Notes under the pieces: model-generated
Seen by the model: only the letters and a program-made list of their open reading frames with translations
Databases searched by the model: none
Told to the model about the DNA's origin: nothing
Shown: positions 1 to 42,450 of the stretch, one piece after another
Numbering within the stretch: the stretch's first letter is position 1
Layout of the letters: every line of letters starts with the position of its first letter
Translations under genes and position numbers: made by a program
DNA from: Nematopogon swammerdamellus
Lineage: Eukaryota; Arthropoda; Insecta; Lepidoptera; Adelidae
Reading direction: 5' to 3'
DNA length: 64,000 bases
NCBI GenBank assembly: GCA_946902875.1
Contig: OX336337.1
Location: 4,836,001-4,900,000 of the forward strand

Positions 1-342
1 AGGTACAAAAAAAATTACCATACATATTTTTTTTTGTCTATCCTTACGGAAAGGCGAGGGTATTTTGTTTGTCTTTCTTCTTCTTCATTTGCATTTGTTA
101 TTTCTTCTCTCTTTTTTCCAATTAAGCAAGGCATTCAGCCAGGATTAGCTAGGAATATGTAAACAAATCAGACTTCACTGCACAAAAAACCATAAGCACA
201 ATACTCTGGATGGTGTATCCGTTGAGAGCGACGCACAACTACCGCCTAGATCTACACGTGAGAGATCAATTTGTCCACAGTAAACTTAACATAACTCGCC
301 GGGGAGATCCTCCCGCCAACATTCCACTCAGCAACGATAGAA

Positions 343-631
343 CCACAGAGCATCGAATACCGCGCGCGCCCCCTCATAGAGACGCCCTGAGCGCGATTTC
401 CCTACAACGCCGTTGAAGCCTGTGGGCGTAGCCTATGACTTACATATGTGTGTTGTGCGTGTGCATTGGTTTTGTGCGTGTGCCTTACTTCCTCCTCTTT
501 GTGTGTAGTGTCGATACTAACACACACACACACATAAGAAGCGCTAGCAGCTCTGCGTACGGTTATTGGGTTTCAAATATTATTATTACTTTCGCCTCTA
601 GGAGGCGCGCGCGGTATTCGATGCTCTGTGG
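343..631. mobile_element. Foldback/MITE element with 28-bp terminal inverted repeats
   Basis: Left end at 343-370 (CCACAGAGCATCGAATACCG then CGCGCGCC) is matched by its reverse complement at 604-631. The interior contains GT/CA-rich repeats. No coding capacity. The target-site duplication is not obvious. Confidence 0.65.
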
Positions 632-745
632 ATAGAACCAATATCTTCCTCTACACAACGGTATTTTTAATACAATATAACAAAATATCTACCGACTGGC
701 CTAACTTTATATTTGACGCTATAAGTACTCTTGTTTCCAGAGAAG

Positions 746-880
746 ATGGAAAAACTAAGGACAATATGCCGTGCTAAAGGAAGACAGGCTGGCCACCACT
801 CACCTTGCTTGACACAGTCGTTCCACCGAATCACGCAGCAGGTGGGTATTCGTGCCTTACTTGCTGCTTGACAGTTATCT
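746..880 (+). repeat. Degenerate fragment of the beta-head/T2 SINE
   Basis: Contains AAGGACAATATGCCGTGCTA, then CACTCACCTTG and a GCAGCAGGTGGGT string, matching the middle of the intact copies at 4672 and 20400. Both ends are lost. Confidence 0.55.
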
Positions 881-1059
881 TGTGCAGCGGCGACTCCTCT
901 CAGTTGGCGAGGTTGGCGCCGCCAAACCGAATAAAATGAATGACACCATTAATACAGAAGTATCAGGCTAAAATAAATGTGAAAAAATTTCGGAGTTATA
1001 TTATTTATATAATCCACTATTAATAAGATAAAACGTCAATCCCGTACCCGTTACATAAT

Positions 1060-1445
1060 TTGAAATTTCGCGCGCGTCAAACGCGGGCGACGACGAATGA
1101 CGACACATCAAGGCATTCATTGGCCGGCTGGGCTGGCTACATTTTGAAGCGCCATCGTATTCCATACAAGGCGGAAGCGACCGATGTCCCCCCCGTCCCG
1201 CGCGGACCCGCTGATCAGCCTTTCGAGTTGGCGCAGCGGGGAGTGCATTTAGTGACGCGGTAGCGAGTAGAGCGAGCTAGCGAGCGAGCTAGGTGTGTGT
1301 GTTGCGTGTGCGGGTGTGTGCGCGCTGCGTCCACAGTTCTACACGACGAGTATTCTTGTGCTGTGCGACGTGCGATGCGATGCGACTAGCGAGTTAGGCT
1401 AGGTGTGTTATGTGCGCGTGTGTGTGCGCATTGGCTCGCGAGTTG
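1060..1445 (+). promoter_or_regulatory. CpG-rich stretch, possible promoter/5' UTR for a plus-strand gene
   Basis: A GC- and CG-rich island (repeated GCGAGCGAGCTAG, TGCGATGCGATGCGAC, GTGTGCG motifs) in AT-rich surroundings, 100-480 bp upstream of the small ORF at 1543. Its composition is like the alternative Btk29A 5' region. No TATA box or clear initiator identified. Confidence 0.25.
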
Positions 1446-1542
1446 ATAGCTGCATATATTCCGTTATGTAGGTATGGACTTTGTATGGATGAATCCTGTG
1501 CAGTGTTGTTAAATTTAAAGTGATTTATTGGTAATTATAATG

Positions 1543-1725
1543 GCAAACTCCTACCGAGCTATCTACGGAGCACTCAAGGACAAGAGAGACTCAGTAATTT
1601 GGCACTCTTACATATCTGTGGAAAAGGAGTTGCTAACAAAATTGAGGAAGAAAGAAGATTTTCACGATCGAGTCATCGAAAATTTCTTGTCTGTGGAACG
1701 AAGAGTGGACTTCATGTACAAATAA
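1543..1725 (+). CDS. Unassigned small ORF or exon, plus strand
   Basis: The ATG at 1543 has an insect-like context (AATTATAATGG) and opens a hydrophilic 60-residue frame (MANSYRAIYGALKDKRDS to ERRVDFMYK) ending TAA, followed by AATAAA. Upstream, 1060-1440 is CpG-rich, which would fit a promoter and 5' UTR. No family recognised. It could be a small gene, an exon or chance. Confidence 0.3.
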   Translation, partial: ANSYRAIYGALKDKRDSVIWHSYISVEKELLTKLRKKEDFHDRVIENFLSVERRVDFMYK

Positions 1726-2029
1726 AATGTAACAATTCAAGCTTGTATGCCTGTCTCATCGTCGTCGTGCCAGAGGAGACGTCGCTGTTGTCGGCTGCAA
1801 CTCGACAGCTTTGACACAACCAGTAGGTACCTATCTACAGACAAATAAATCGTAAGTGAGCAAAATAAATAATTTAAACTAAATATTATAAACTATCTAT
1901 ATCGTAATCGTCTTTCAGTTTTTGAACTCATTGTGGTAGAAATAAATTAACGCGTAGGTACCTAAGTTATGAAATTATGAAAAAAAAAATCCTTAGCCAG
2001 AGCCAACCCCATATTCAGGACCAGGAGTC

Positions 2030-2165
2030 GCCGCTGATCTTGTGCGAATACTTTGCTAAACGTGGCGGTCGGTGTTGTAATTTACCAGAGTCCTTGCAGC
2101 ACAACATCGATTACTCTGCTTAACCCGATTGTCGGGATACAGCGTGTGGTATGTATGTATGGAAA
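2030..2165 (+). repeat. 3' end of a beta-head/T2 SINE
   Basis: Shares the terminal CGGTCGGTGTTGT, TTGCAGCACAACA and GATTGTCGGGATACAGCGTG motifs and the TATGTATG tail with the longer copies. Truncated at its 5' end. Confidence 0.6.
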
Positions 2166-2677
2166 AACTAACATTGGCCTTTGAGCGTTGGCTCCCTCGC
2201 ACAAATATGGCGCACACAGCACCATCTCTCTCTTGCGTCCTGCGTGCCGCAAACATTGCTGCTTAAAGGTCCCTGCAAGTATCTAAAGGTCAATGTCAGT
2301 ATTTAAAGGTCAGTTTTTCCGTTCGCTCTGGAAACAGTAGAATTGTTAAAATACTTTGAAGCCGTTAGAAAATGTTGCTGTACTCTGCGTTAGCGTTGGA
2401 ATGTACTTTACAAATTATCACATAATGTCATTCACTTAATTTCTACTAATTTCGTTAAAAAATTGCACCTAATCAGTTATTTGAATCGCATTATGAATGC
2501 ATTAAATAAATCATATAATAAAATCGAATTTACAAATACATTTTTTAATTAATTTTTTATACTGCAATTTGTCAGCCCGACAGTCATCAGTAGTTGAGTG
2601 GGTACCTACATCGGTCTATCTGCCTCTCTATAGTATTTTATGTCTCAGTTCTGACTATCGCTTCCTTCTTACATTAG

Positions 2678-2827
2678 GAAGCTCACAAGGTCTCGACGCA
2701 GCTGACTATTGGTGACGTACCGCGGTGCATTGACAATTTACACGGCCATATTGTCAAATATGGCAAACCTAACATCAAGCTAATGGAAAAGGCAATGAAG
2801 AAGATGGGGAAAATAATATCCCCCAGG
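2678..2827 (+). CDS. Unassigned candidate internal exon, plus strand
   Basis: Exactly 50 open codons between a good acceptor (TTCCTTCTTACATTAG) and a donor (AGG|GTATGC), phase 0 at both ends. The peptide is Lys-rich and looks coding: EAHKVSTQLTIGDVP, then NLHGHIVKYGKPN and KAMKKMGKIISPR. No family recognised and no partner exon could be chained with certainty. It lies downstream of the Btk29A 3' end on the opposite strand. Confidence 0.35.
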
Positions 2828-4140
2828 GTATGCCTAAATCTTAGCATAACATTTAATGAGTAAGTGTTCGTGGGTCTCCTTGCTTGCTCATTTTACTCTG
2901 CTTCATGGCATATTGTCATGGCTGTATAGGTTGTGTTGGTGAAACTATGTATTATAACCAGGGATTGGAAGACAATATGGTTACAGCAGTGAGCATTGAG
3001 ATACAATTCTTCAACAAGAGAAAATAAAATGTTCCGCGAGAATGTGTAAGGATGCAATTGTGGCGCCGAAAGCGTAGATCTCAGTCTGACATTCCAAATA
3101 CATTATTATCTAATAGTTTAATCTCAAAATCAAAAAATTCCCTAAGGTCGCCGGGTAATTCCTCAGTTATTCTCAACAGATGCAGTAATTTTTGTGAGAT
3201 TCTTCAGTTGACTATTGCGCTGAATCACGGCGGCTAATCACCACGAGAACTTATAAAAGAGCAAGTTTAGCATCAGTTCGGTTTCACGAGTCTTATTTAG
3301 TAGATAAGTCAAATCACTAGTACGGCTGGACCACAAGTGTTCATGTTGACGCACGTACATCAAATGGAGCAGTTCTTTTCATATTTATTAAGTATCAACG
3401 ACTCAGAATTTAATAATAACTCCACTTCAGACAATTTTACAGGACACTATGAATGTGTATCGCAATCAAATAATATTTCTCCTTCAATCGCAACATATTA
3501 TTTTGCGATCGAAGGAGCTTCGAATTACTTGAAAAAAATTACAAGTAAGATTTGTGGACAGAAAATATTTTTTTTGCGGTAAATAAGAAAAAAATTACAT
3601 TATATCAAAATGTAATTTTTAACCAAACATGCAATTTAGAAAGTCAAAGTCGGCAATCGGCAATTAATTATATATTCTTTAACCGCTCAGGTGCCGGCGC
3701 GCGCTAATCTCCGTAAGATGTCGCAAAATATTCACAGCCGCGATTCATTACGCAAGGGGAGATATGAACACCTATAGCAAATTTAGCCTGGTTGTAATCA
3801 TTTCAAAATTTCTTAAAATGTATACCTTACAGTGCACTGATCTTTGTTTTGATTCCAAATGGTTAGTTGAACATTGCACGAACATTGCACTTCACATACG
3901 TGAGGTTAAGTTTTTTATCGATTTCACACACTTGCAAAACCTCCAACCAAGAAATGTTGTATTCGTTCGAATTTATACACAAACACAACAAACTACTGAC
4001 TAAAAACAGCAAAGATCGTTTTTATTTCAGGCGTCGATGCGCTGAGTTCGTGCGCGAAAATGGCGTCCGTCATCAAGTCTCGAAATCAACTTAGAAATCC
4101 GTTAGTTTTTTGCTCTAGGCTGGCGCCAAACTGAATCAGA
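2828..4140. other. Region downstream of Btk29A with no clear gene
   Basis: AT-rich, with short plus-strand frames (3052-3237, 3337-3582, 3764-4003) that have no recognisable motif. Two acceptor-like strings on the plus strand (ending about 3689 and 4030). No long repeat recognised. Confidence 0.4.
3690..3777 (+). CDS. Very weak candidate terminal exon, plus strand
   Basis: A TTCTTTAACCGCTCAG acceptor-like string is followed by a short open stretch (VPARANLRKMSQNIHSRDS) ending at TAG. It could be a last exon of the same unknown plus-strand transcript as 2678-2827. The evidence is one splice-like site and a 28-codon frame. Confidence 0.15.
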
Positions 4141-4144
4141 TCAA

Positions 4145-4525
4145 TTAGGGTATATCTTCACATTTATTTAGAAGTATAATGAGCTTTATCCGCATATTCA
4201 TAGAGCCCGTTTTTCAATGCCGTAAGTCTGCACCAGACACCTGAGCTGTTAATGTTTGGATTGTTTAAAAAAAAAGTTATCCCGAGCGTTACTAGCACGA
4301 TACAGAACGAATTCAACTGCCCCATATACAGCTGCGTTGTACGTATAATCAGTCTGGCGGTACAGCGGCGGCGTCGCGTCGCGCGCGCGGCAGCGTGGCG
4401 GCGGCGGCGCACGGCGGCGGCGGCTCGCGTCGCCGAGCTTGGCGCGCGAGCGTGGCCGCGCTGGTGGCTACACCGCCGGGCGGCGAGGGCTCGTCGCGCA
4501 GCAGCAGGTGCAGGAGCAGGAGCAG
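4145..4525 (-). terminator. Btk29A 3' UTR with candidate polyadenylation signal
   Basis: After the stop codon a GC-rich stretch of about 200 bp runs into AT-rich sequence. On the minus strand an AATAAA hexamer lies at 4168-4163, about 360 nt past the stop, so cleavage near 4140-4150 is plausible. No other canonical hexamer was noticed nearer the stop. Confidence 0.5.
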
Positions 4526-36261
<31,736 letters not shown>

Positions 36262-36324
36262 CTACAAACACACACACACACACCGGCATAAACAATCATG
36301 CATGACGCAGCAAACTCACCCATA

Positions 36325-36617
36325 TCAGGCCTCACGCACTCTGTGTACTTGCGCGCGCTAACTACCTACCGCCCCGCGGGCCGCCGACGACGGTCTAATT
36401 CAAAGAAATTCGTCACTCGCGCGAAGCATACCTACACGCTCGCCCACGCAACTGTGCGCAGTTGCAAAGCAATAATGCACTTTACACTCGATCGTTTAGG
36501 TACATTTTCGCAGGCAGCGATTGGAGACGTGAAACAGTAGGCTATTAAAGCCGAAGGTATGGAACTTTTTCTGTGGAGTGATTTATCTGTTACGAAGTAA
36601 CTATTAAGTAATCTGTG
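36325..36617. repeat. Dispersed repeat K, copy 2
   Basis: Same orientation and extent as 8830-9120. It begins about 65 bp upstream (gene sense) of the PH-middle exon acceptor. Confidence 0.7.
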
Positions 36618-36809
36618 CCCGTATGATTGATTTGCTGCGCAATGCGCATTAGGGTTGCCAACCGTACATTATAATAAAGTATACATACATACCACACATC
36701 ACACATACATACAAAACACGAACTATTTACATAGCCGTTTCGACCGCAGTTATAATTTAAACACAAGTTCCCTCCAAGGCCTGTTAGATAGAGAAGACAT
36801 TTTTTTTTT

Positions 36810-37098
36810 TTGGAAACTAACACGGTTGGCTATATCACATACAACATCCGTGATGTCAGACCATAACACCGGGTGAACTAGGTGCCACGTCAGTGCTTCC
36901 CTTCGGTCATGCCGGCTACACTGAACTGGACGGAAAACACAAACTGGACGGATAACACAAACTATTTACATTGCCGTTTCGACCGACGACGTTTCATTCA
37001 GTAAATATAAGAAGGGAGTCCCTTAGTCGCCTTTTACGACATACACGGGGAGAGATGCAGTGGGGCTATTCTTTTAAAGTACCGGCCCCACACGGTAT
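36810..37098 (-). mobile_element. Beta-head/T1 SINE, reverse
   Basis: Minus: ACCGTGTGGGGCCGGTACTT at about 37097, GGCGACTAAGGGACTCCC, then T1 with a small internal duplication (CTGGACGGAAAACACAAA / CTGGACGGATAACACAAA). Confidence 0.85.
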
Positions 37099-37238
37099 AA
37101 ACGACATAAATGAACCGTGTTGTATAAAAATGTGTCAAACGATCTCGAAATCTACTCTCCTAATGATTTTGTCAATAACTCCCTCGGCGACAGCGGACGA
37201 GCGCTGACAGCCCAAAATTGGCACATTACAATTTTAAA

Positions 37239-37373
37239 TGGCGCTCGCCGACAACGCGAGGGAGGGAAGCGATGGTGGCGCCCCCACGGTGGAGGCAGCA
37301 GCAGCGGTGGGAGGTTACATTAAAAACTTTTTCAAATTTGGAACGCGTCTGACGTCCTGTCGGTTTATGTGAC
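37239..37373 (+). CDS. Unassigned 44-codon ORF in a GC-rich patch
   Basis: ATG at 37239 opens MALADNAREGSDGGAPT, an Ala run, GGYIKNFFKFGTRLTSC and TGA. The composition is coding-like but there is no recognised family and no splice partner. May be chance. Confidence 0.15.
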
Positions 37374-37429
37374 TGCGATTTTCAAACTTCGAACGTATTC
37401 GAACGTTTTGCGAGAAAGCCGAGGGAAGC

Positions 37430-37850
37430 ACAGTAGGCGGCAGTAAGTAATGCACATCGGACTTTAGAAAGAGACAGCCCTTCCCTTGCCCCTTACTAGG
37501 TGGTAGGGTCAAATTGTAGCCGACTGGATTGGTACCACCTTACTGGATGTAAGATGGCCGCATAGCAGCCTCGGTTGTGTTCACCTCTAGTCCAGTATAG
37601 CCAGCAATCCAGCGAAGTCTCCGGTATGGCACCTACCTTCTTGGAGGTGATATTGGCTGGTCGGACAATGCGCTTTGGCCCCTCCGACTCATCCAACCAT
37701 ACAGGATTACATGAAAAAAAAGAAAGAGACAATCCGGTTTTAGAGCGTCGTCCCTGTCGCACCAACTCGCACGTCTCTGTGCGACATGGACGACGCTCTA
37801 AAACCCGATTGTGTGTTTCTTAGGCCGATGAAAATTATTTACCGACGCGT
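37430..37850. mobile_element. MITE (as at 35282) split by a T3 SINE
   Basis: CAGTAAGTAATGCACATCGG, ACTTTAGAAAGAGACA at the left; GACAATCCGGTTTTAGAGCG, a GTCGCACC..GCGACATGG centre and the inverted end at the right. Interrupted at 37477-37720. Confidence 0.8.
37477..37720 (+). mobile_element. T3 SINE with 11-bp target-site duplication
   Basis: AGAAAGAGACA occurs at 37466-37476 and 37721-37731, immediately flanking a 5'-truncated T3 copy (CCCTTACTAGGTGGTAGGGT to a GAAAAAAA tail). Confidence 0.88.
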
Positions 37851-38151
37851 AATGTAAGTTAATTGGTTAGTGGATATAGAAAAAACAAAATTGCGAAGGT
37901 ATGTCCTTGAAACTTGACCTTTAAAAAGCACTACTTTTCTCTGGCTCTCGCCGTTTCACGTTTCGTCCACGTTATCAATTTTACCTACATTAAAGTACCT
38001 GGGCGACCCAGTTTGGTTCGCCGTCTGTACATATCTTGATAAACATGAAAAAACCACATTATCGAAATACAAAACTTGATCCAAATCGTTAGAGCCGTTC
38101 CGAGAAACAAGTTTAGCTCACTTAAAGTAATAGGCGATAGGATAGCATTAG

Positions 38152-38402
38152 CGTTCCATACGCGAAATCCGCAACTCTATTTCAATGTTCTAAGAGATTT
38201 CATAATTCCAGAAATCTTCCATACAAAAGACCACTGCGAGATATTAAGCTAGAGTAGATTTAGCGTTCCGTACGCGAAATCAGCAACACCATTTCAATGT
38301 TGTAATAGACTTCAATGTTGACGTCTCAATCGGTCTCAATCTTTAAGACTAAGAATAATTTCCAGAAATCTTCCATACAAAAGACCACTGCGAGATATTA
38401 AT
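38152..38402. repeat. Tandem direct repeat, two units
   Basis: GCGTTCC(A/G)TACGCGAAATC, ATTTCAATGTT and CCAGAAATCTTCCATACAAA, AGACCACTGCGAGATATTAA appear twice (from about 38152 and 38260); the second unit carries an extra 40-50 bp. Confidence 0.75.
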
Positions 38403-38857
38403 CAAAATAGACAAACCCCAAGGCGAAGCGTCAACTCGAGACAAAGCATTTCACTCGGTTTGGGCGGATTGGGCGGGCGGGAGCGCGGCGGCGCGGGGCG
38501 GTTGGGCGGAGGACGTGGAAATACTAGACGAAGCATCAACTCATCAAGAAGACGAGAGAAGAGTCTACGACATTACAAATGTATGCCTATCTCTGTCGCA
38601 CTTGTTCACTGGAGCATCTTCTGTCCGCTGCAAGTAAAGTGCACGCCTACCATTGCAATGTAAAATGTATGCAATGTTTTTTTTATATGTTCTGAAAATG
38701 GACAGTAAATTCAGAAAAAACTTCCGTCATGCATCAGCACCACCGTAACGTTCATCGTCACAACATAAAAAAATAGCTACCTACACGAGTTATGAGCGCT
38801 GGGCCGAGTAGTGGGGGTTACTTCCGCAATCGCACATTTTGCACTGAATACAAAAAT

Positions 38858-38912
38858 TGGCTACACTGCTCATTCAAGATGCGGACCTTCAATGAGCAGT
38901 GTAGCCATTCTT
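38858..38912. repeat. Short hairpin (GGCTACACTGCTCATT)
   Basis: TGGCTACACTGCTCATT and its complement AATGAGCAGTGTAGCCA flank about 17 nt. Likely a foldback remnant. Confidence 0.7.
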
Positions 38913-38973
38913 TCTCATAAACCGTTTCGATACCTGTAGGAATTGTGCGGTGCTGCCCTACAGATAAACCGAG

Positions 38974-39013
38974 AGAGGGAGGAAGGCGGGATCCCTCCCG
39001 CCTTCCTCCCTCT
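38974..39013. repeat. Perfect 18-bp-arm palindrome
   Basis: AGAGGGAGGAAGGCGGGA, a 4-nt TCCC spacer, then the exact complement. The repeat family at 5129 lacks this inverted half. Confidence 0.9.
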
Positions 39014-39089
39014 AATCTCCCGATTAGTTTTTTTTTAAGTATAACTTCTATCGCGCATACATAAGTACACGCAATTATTATTTATAGAG

Positions 39090-40085
39090 CTTAACTTGGT
39101 TTGCTACATCGGATCACCTACATTTGTGATGTGAGCCCATCTGTGTGTAGATGTCAGTGCTTCGTATCCAATAATATCGTTTCTGAGTATTAATTTCCAT
39201 GGCAGAGGCTTTGTAATGAAATACACCGCGAGCGGTGGACGCGGCGCGGCCGGAGGAGTCCGCTCGGTAACTCGATAACGGTCAGTTTTGTGAAGGCAGC
39301 GCCAACGCCGCGCATTACGCGCCTACGTTTCGTTACGTTATTTTTGTGCGGGGAAATTTTGACGTGGCAGGCTCTTATTTGGCGGCGGCGCGGCGCGACG
39401 GCGGAGGCGGCGCGACGGCGGAGGCGGCGCGGGGGAGGCGGGCGGCGCAATAACGAGCGATACATTTTATTCGTATTCCAGATAGAGCATAGATTCCCAT
39501 AGTGGTCCAGGTGGACCCACAGGGGTTCACGGGAGACTCGACGGGGGTCTACGTTGGCGTGAAAAAAAAGGGGGTTCACAAGTTGTAAGTTGGGGTCCAC
39601 GAAAATGTATCTGGTTTCGATAGTAAAGAACAATAATGTTGGCTTGACTAGTAAGAACTTGCATATTCGATATTCAGTACAACTATTTCTCCCAATTCTA
39701 CATGCATTGCACAACATTTCAGAGCACCTATATTAGGTAACTCAAAGTAAAATTAAACATTTTTGAACGTACGGCGTGATCCACGCGCATTTCCTAACGC
39801 GTAATTATACTAAGTCTGTAACATTATTATTTTAATAAATAGAACACAAGAAAATATACTATTTTTCTTATACTTTTACCCCTCCGAATTTAGGGTTGGA
39901 ACTTAGCCGCGATGCAAATTTCCATCGTTAGATCTAATCTTCACATTTTTGACTAGTTTTGGGAATATAGCAAGACGGGGTTCACAGAAACCGGTAAAAT
40001 TTTGAAAGTCGTCTACGAGAAAAAAAAGTTTGGGAACCTCTGGGATAGAGGAAAGACTATTCTTGTTCGCCTGCATGTACTTCTC
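39090..40085. other. No supported gene; GC-rich patch and short repeats
   Basis: 39230-39450 is GC-rich with GGCGGCGGCGCGGCGCGACG repeats. A 175-codon minus-strand frame crosses it but has no motif. 39510-39600 has TGGACCC/GGGTTCAC-type repetition. The rest is AT-rich. Confidence 0.35.
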
Positions 40086-40089
40086 CCAC

Positions 40090-40195
40090 ATCCCAAAGGT
40101 TAGTTAGAATAGAATGCCTCGCGGCATTAAGCTCGCCTGTTGTAGCAAATGTTTATAAATTGGTGTTCAATAAAGAATATATACACACATACATA
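40090..40195 (+). repeat. LINE 3' tail (GTTGTAGCAAATG type)
   Basis: AATGCCTCGCGGCATTAAGC, TATAAATTGGTGTTCAATAA, AGAATATATAC. The reverse complement recurs at 63425-63515. Contains an AATAAA signal. Confidence 0.6.
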
Positions 40196-40199
40196 CGAT

Positions 40200-40240
40200 T
40201 TTCAAACGAAGAAAGTAAGACTTACTTTCTTCGTTTGAAA
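40200..40240. repeat. Perfect 20-bp-arm palindrome
   Basis: TTTCAAACGAAGAAAGTAAG, one spacer base, then the exact complement, at the junction between a LINE tail and repeat M. Confidence 0.9.
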
Positions 40241-40249
40241 TACGAAGCT

Positions 40250-40530
40250 TACTTAGTAAGCCCGCTACTGTACCTTTATTTCGGCGCGCGGAACAATTCG
40301 GTTTTTATGAGAGCCACATGTTAGCGTAACCGGAACAAAATTTTATTTAGCCTAAGTTTCATCAAATTAGTATGATCTGTTTAAAAGTTATGGAGGAAAA
40401 TACATACATATAGAAAAGATTTCTAAAAATCGTCAATTTAGTTTTAGTATCATACATAGAGTCTACAAACGCAATATCTCATAAAACAAAGTAACTTACT
40501 CCATGACCATCCCTTACAGATTGATAGATA
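40250..40530 (-). repeat. Repeat M, reverse
   Basis: Shared with 44475 and 55613 (plus) and 49620 (minus): AAGTAACTTACTCCATGACC, CCGCTACTGTACCTTTATTT, CGGCGCGCGGAACAA. Class unknown. Confidence 0.65.
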
Positions 40531-41040
40531 GCACCTATCATCATAGTTCCACAATTAATTGCCATGCCTGTCAATTATTTTAGCCAACCTTAGAATATTT
40601 TCAACGAGAAATATATGCATAGGTATAAAATATTAAGCTGGTAGCAAAAAACGTTTCACGTAAACAGTCAGGGCTGTGTAAATAAAGCAAATTTCTGAAA
40701 TTGCCGTGTTTACGAAACACGATTATAATCGGTTCGGTGGCGTACCTTTGATCTTTGGCCCGTTCAGCGACGAAAACAAGTCCTACCTACCTAACCTACT
40801 AAAGTTACGTGTTCCCCTTTTCTACCCTGCCTGCGATTAGATGCGGGTTTTCCGGATGGAGGTTCAGGTTTAACTAGTGTGTCCGGAGAAGTCCGGAGTG
40901 TAAAAATTTGACGTTCGTTCTTCCGTTCGTCCCTAAAACTTAACAAATTGGTTTATCCCAAACGTTTGAGTTTTTAATCTGCTGGTCCTCCTTTCAGGGA
41001 TTTCAATATGGCAACCCATAAATATATGTGCAAATTAATC
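40531..41040. other. No gene or known repeat recognised
   Basis: Mixed AT-rich sequence with a 'TTAGATGCGGGTTTTCCGG' patch; nothing assignable. Confidence 0.35.
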
Positions 41041-41049
41041 CTCTGTTTT

Positions 41050-41375
41050 TTTTTTTTTATGGAAACTAACACGGTTGGCTTACATCACCTACAACATCCA
41101 TGATGTCAGCCCATAACACTGGGTGAACTTGGTGCCACGTCAGTGCCTCCCCTCGGTCGTGCCGGCTACACTGAACTGGACGGAAAACACAAACTATTTA
41201 CATAGCCGTTTCGACCGACCTTTCATTCAGTGCGGTGGTACCAACCCGAGCGGGTTAAACCCTACCACCTAGTAATATAAGAAGGGAGTCATATCCCTTA
41301 GTCGCCTTTTACGACATACACGGGGAGAGATGCAGTGGGGCTATTCTTTTAAAGTACCGGCCCCACACGGTACAG
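41050..41375 (-). mobile_element. Beta-head/T1 SINE, reverse, full length
   Basis: Minus: ACCGTGTGGGGCCGGTACTT at about 41374, GGCGACTAAGGGATATGACT, the T1 body, TTAGTTTCCAT at the A-rich end. Best preserved beta/T1 example. Confidence 0.88.
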
Positions 41376-41559
41376 ATCTGTTATTTCAACAATACTTCAA
41401 CAATCACTCTGTAATAAATATAATTATAGCAAAGTTCAGTACTAACTAATGCTAGGTGTTATGTTTGGCACAAAATATGATTCCATAAATTTTCTCGATA
41501 GAAAAAAATCGCAAAGTTACCTCCAAACCGTACAATAAAACCGCTACCATTTCGACATT

Positions 41560-41775
41560 TTAAAAGTCCGGACATTACAAAAAGAGTCCGGACAGTTTAG
41601 TCTTTAATACACATGTTTTTTTTTTTCAAGTAATGTAATGCAAAAATATGTATAACATTAATTAAAAAAAATTTCCATCTATGTCAAAAATTCGGACACA
41701 TTAAAAAGCCGGACAAAGTCCGGACGGAAGGCGTTCGGACTGTCCGGACTAATCTGGACGGACGGTAACACTAGG
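41560..41775 (-). mobile_element. Decayed copy of the GTTACCGTCCG element
   Basis: Minus: TAGTGTTACCGTCCGTCCAG, TTAGTCCGGACAGTCCG, GGACTTTGTCCGGCTTTTTA, as at 50575-50930. Rich in CCGGAC motifs. Confidence 0.6.
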
Positions 41776-42089
41776 CAAGTGCTCCGACCCCGTCTACGCT
41801 GCGACAAGAACTAATGTAATATACCGGGTCGGGATCATTGTAACGCAGCAGGGTACACGAGGAGTGGTGCCGGCCGGATGTTCCCGGAGCGTTGCCCGGA
41901 GCCCGTCTGGCGTCTTGCCAACCACCTTCAGGCAAAGAATTCCAACAGGATAGAACTGCTATTCTCGCACTTTGCGCACAGATCACTTCGTCCCCAACAT
42001 CATCTACAAATGCACACAATTCCCATTAAACGGCTCGTTTTTAGGGCTACGTACCTAAAAAGGAAAAAAAGTGAACTGTTTTACGAAGT

Positions 42090-42133
42090 GACGGACGTAT
42101 GAAGTGATCATAAGATCACTTCATACGTCCGTC
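42090..42133. repeat. 20-bp-arm palindrome
   Basis: GACGGACGTATGAAGTGATC, ATAA spacer, exact complement. It lies inside a repeat-D2-like segment (42030-42220). Confidence 0.88.
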
Positions 42134-42244
42134 CGCCTGTCCGTCTGTCAAGACCCTTTTTGTCAGGAACGGGTAGACGTATCTAGTTGAAATTAATATC
42201 AAATACTAAGGTCTACGGTCCCTTGGAGATGTGAAATTCAAGCT

Positions 42245-42450
42245 TCTTTAGTCAACGCCAGTACCACCGTACTTGATGTAAGATGGCCGCATAGCAACCT
42301 CGGTTGTGTTCTCCTCTAGTCCAGTATAGCCAGCAATCCAGGGAAGTCTCCGGTATGGCACCTACCTTCTCGGAGGTGATATTAGCTGGTCGGAGCATGT
42401 GCTTTGGTCCCTCCGACTGAGCTACCCCCATACCGGATTACATAAAAAAA
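42245..42450 (+). mobile_element. T3 SINE, 5'-truncated
   Basis: GTACCACCGTACTTGATGTA, GATGGCCGCATAGCAACCTC, CCAGTATAGCCAGCAATCCA, GGAGGTGATATTAGCTGGTC, CCGGATTACATAAAAAA. Confidence 0.8.

Noticed and set aside
39190..39717. 175-codon minus-strand ORF
   Set aside because: No motif, Arg-rich through a GC-rich repeat and crossing a local repeat; looks fortuitous.
41771..42019. Possible LINE frame with NSLPEGG on the minus strand
   Set aside because: Only a short WNSLPE-like string; flanking residues do not fit a CR1/Jockey C-terminus well enough to call.
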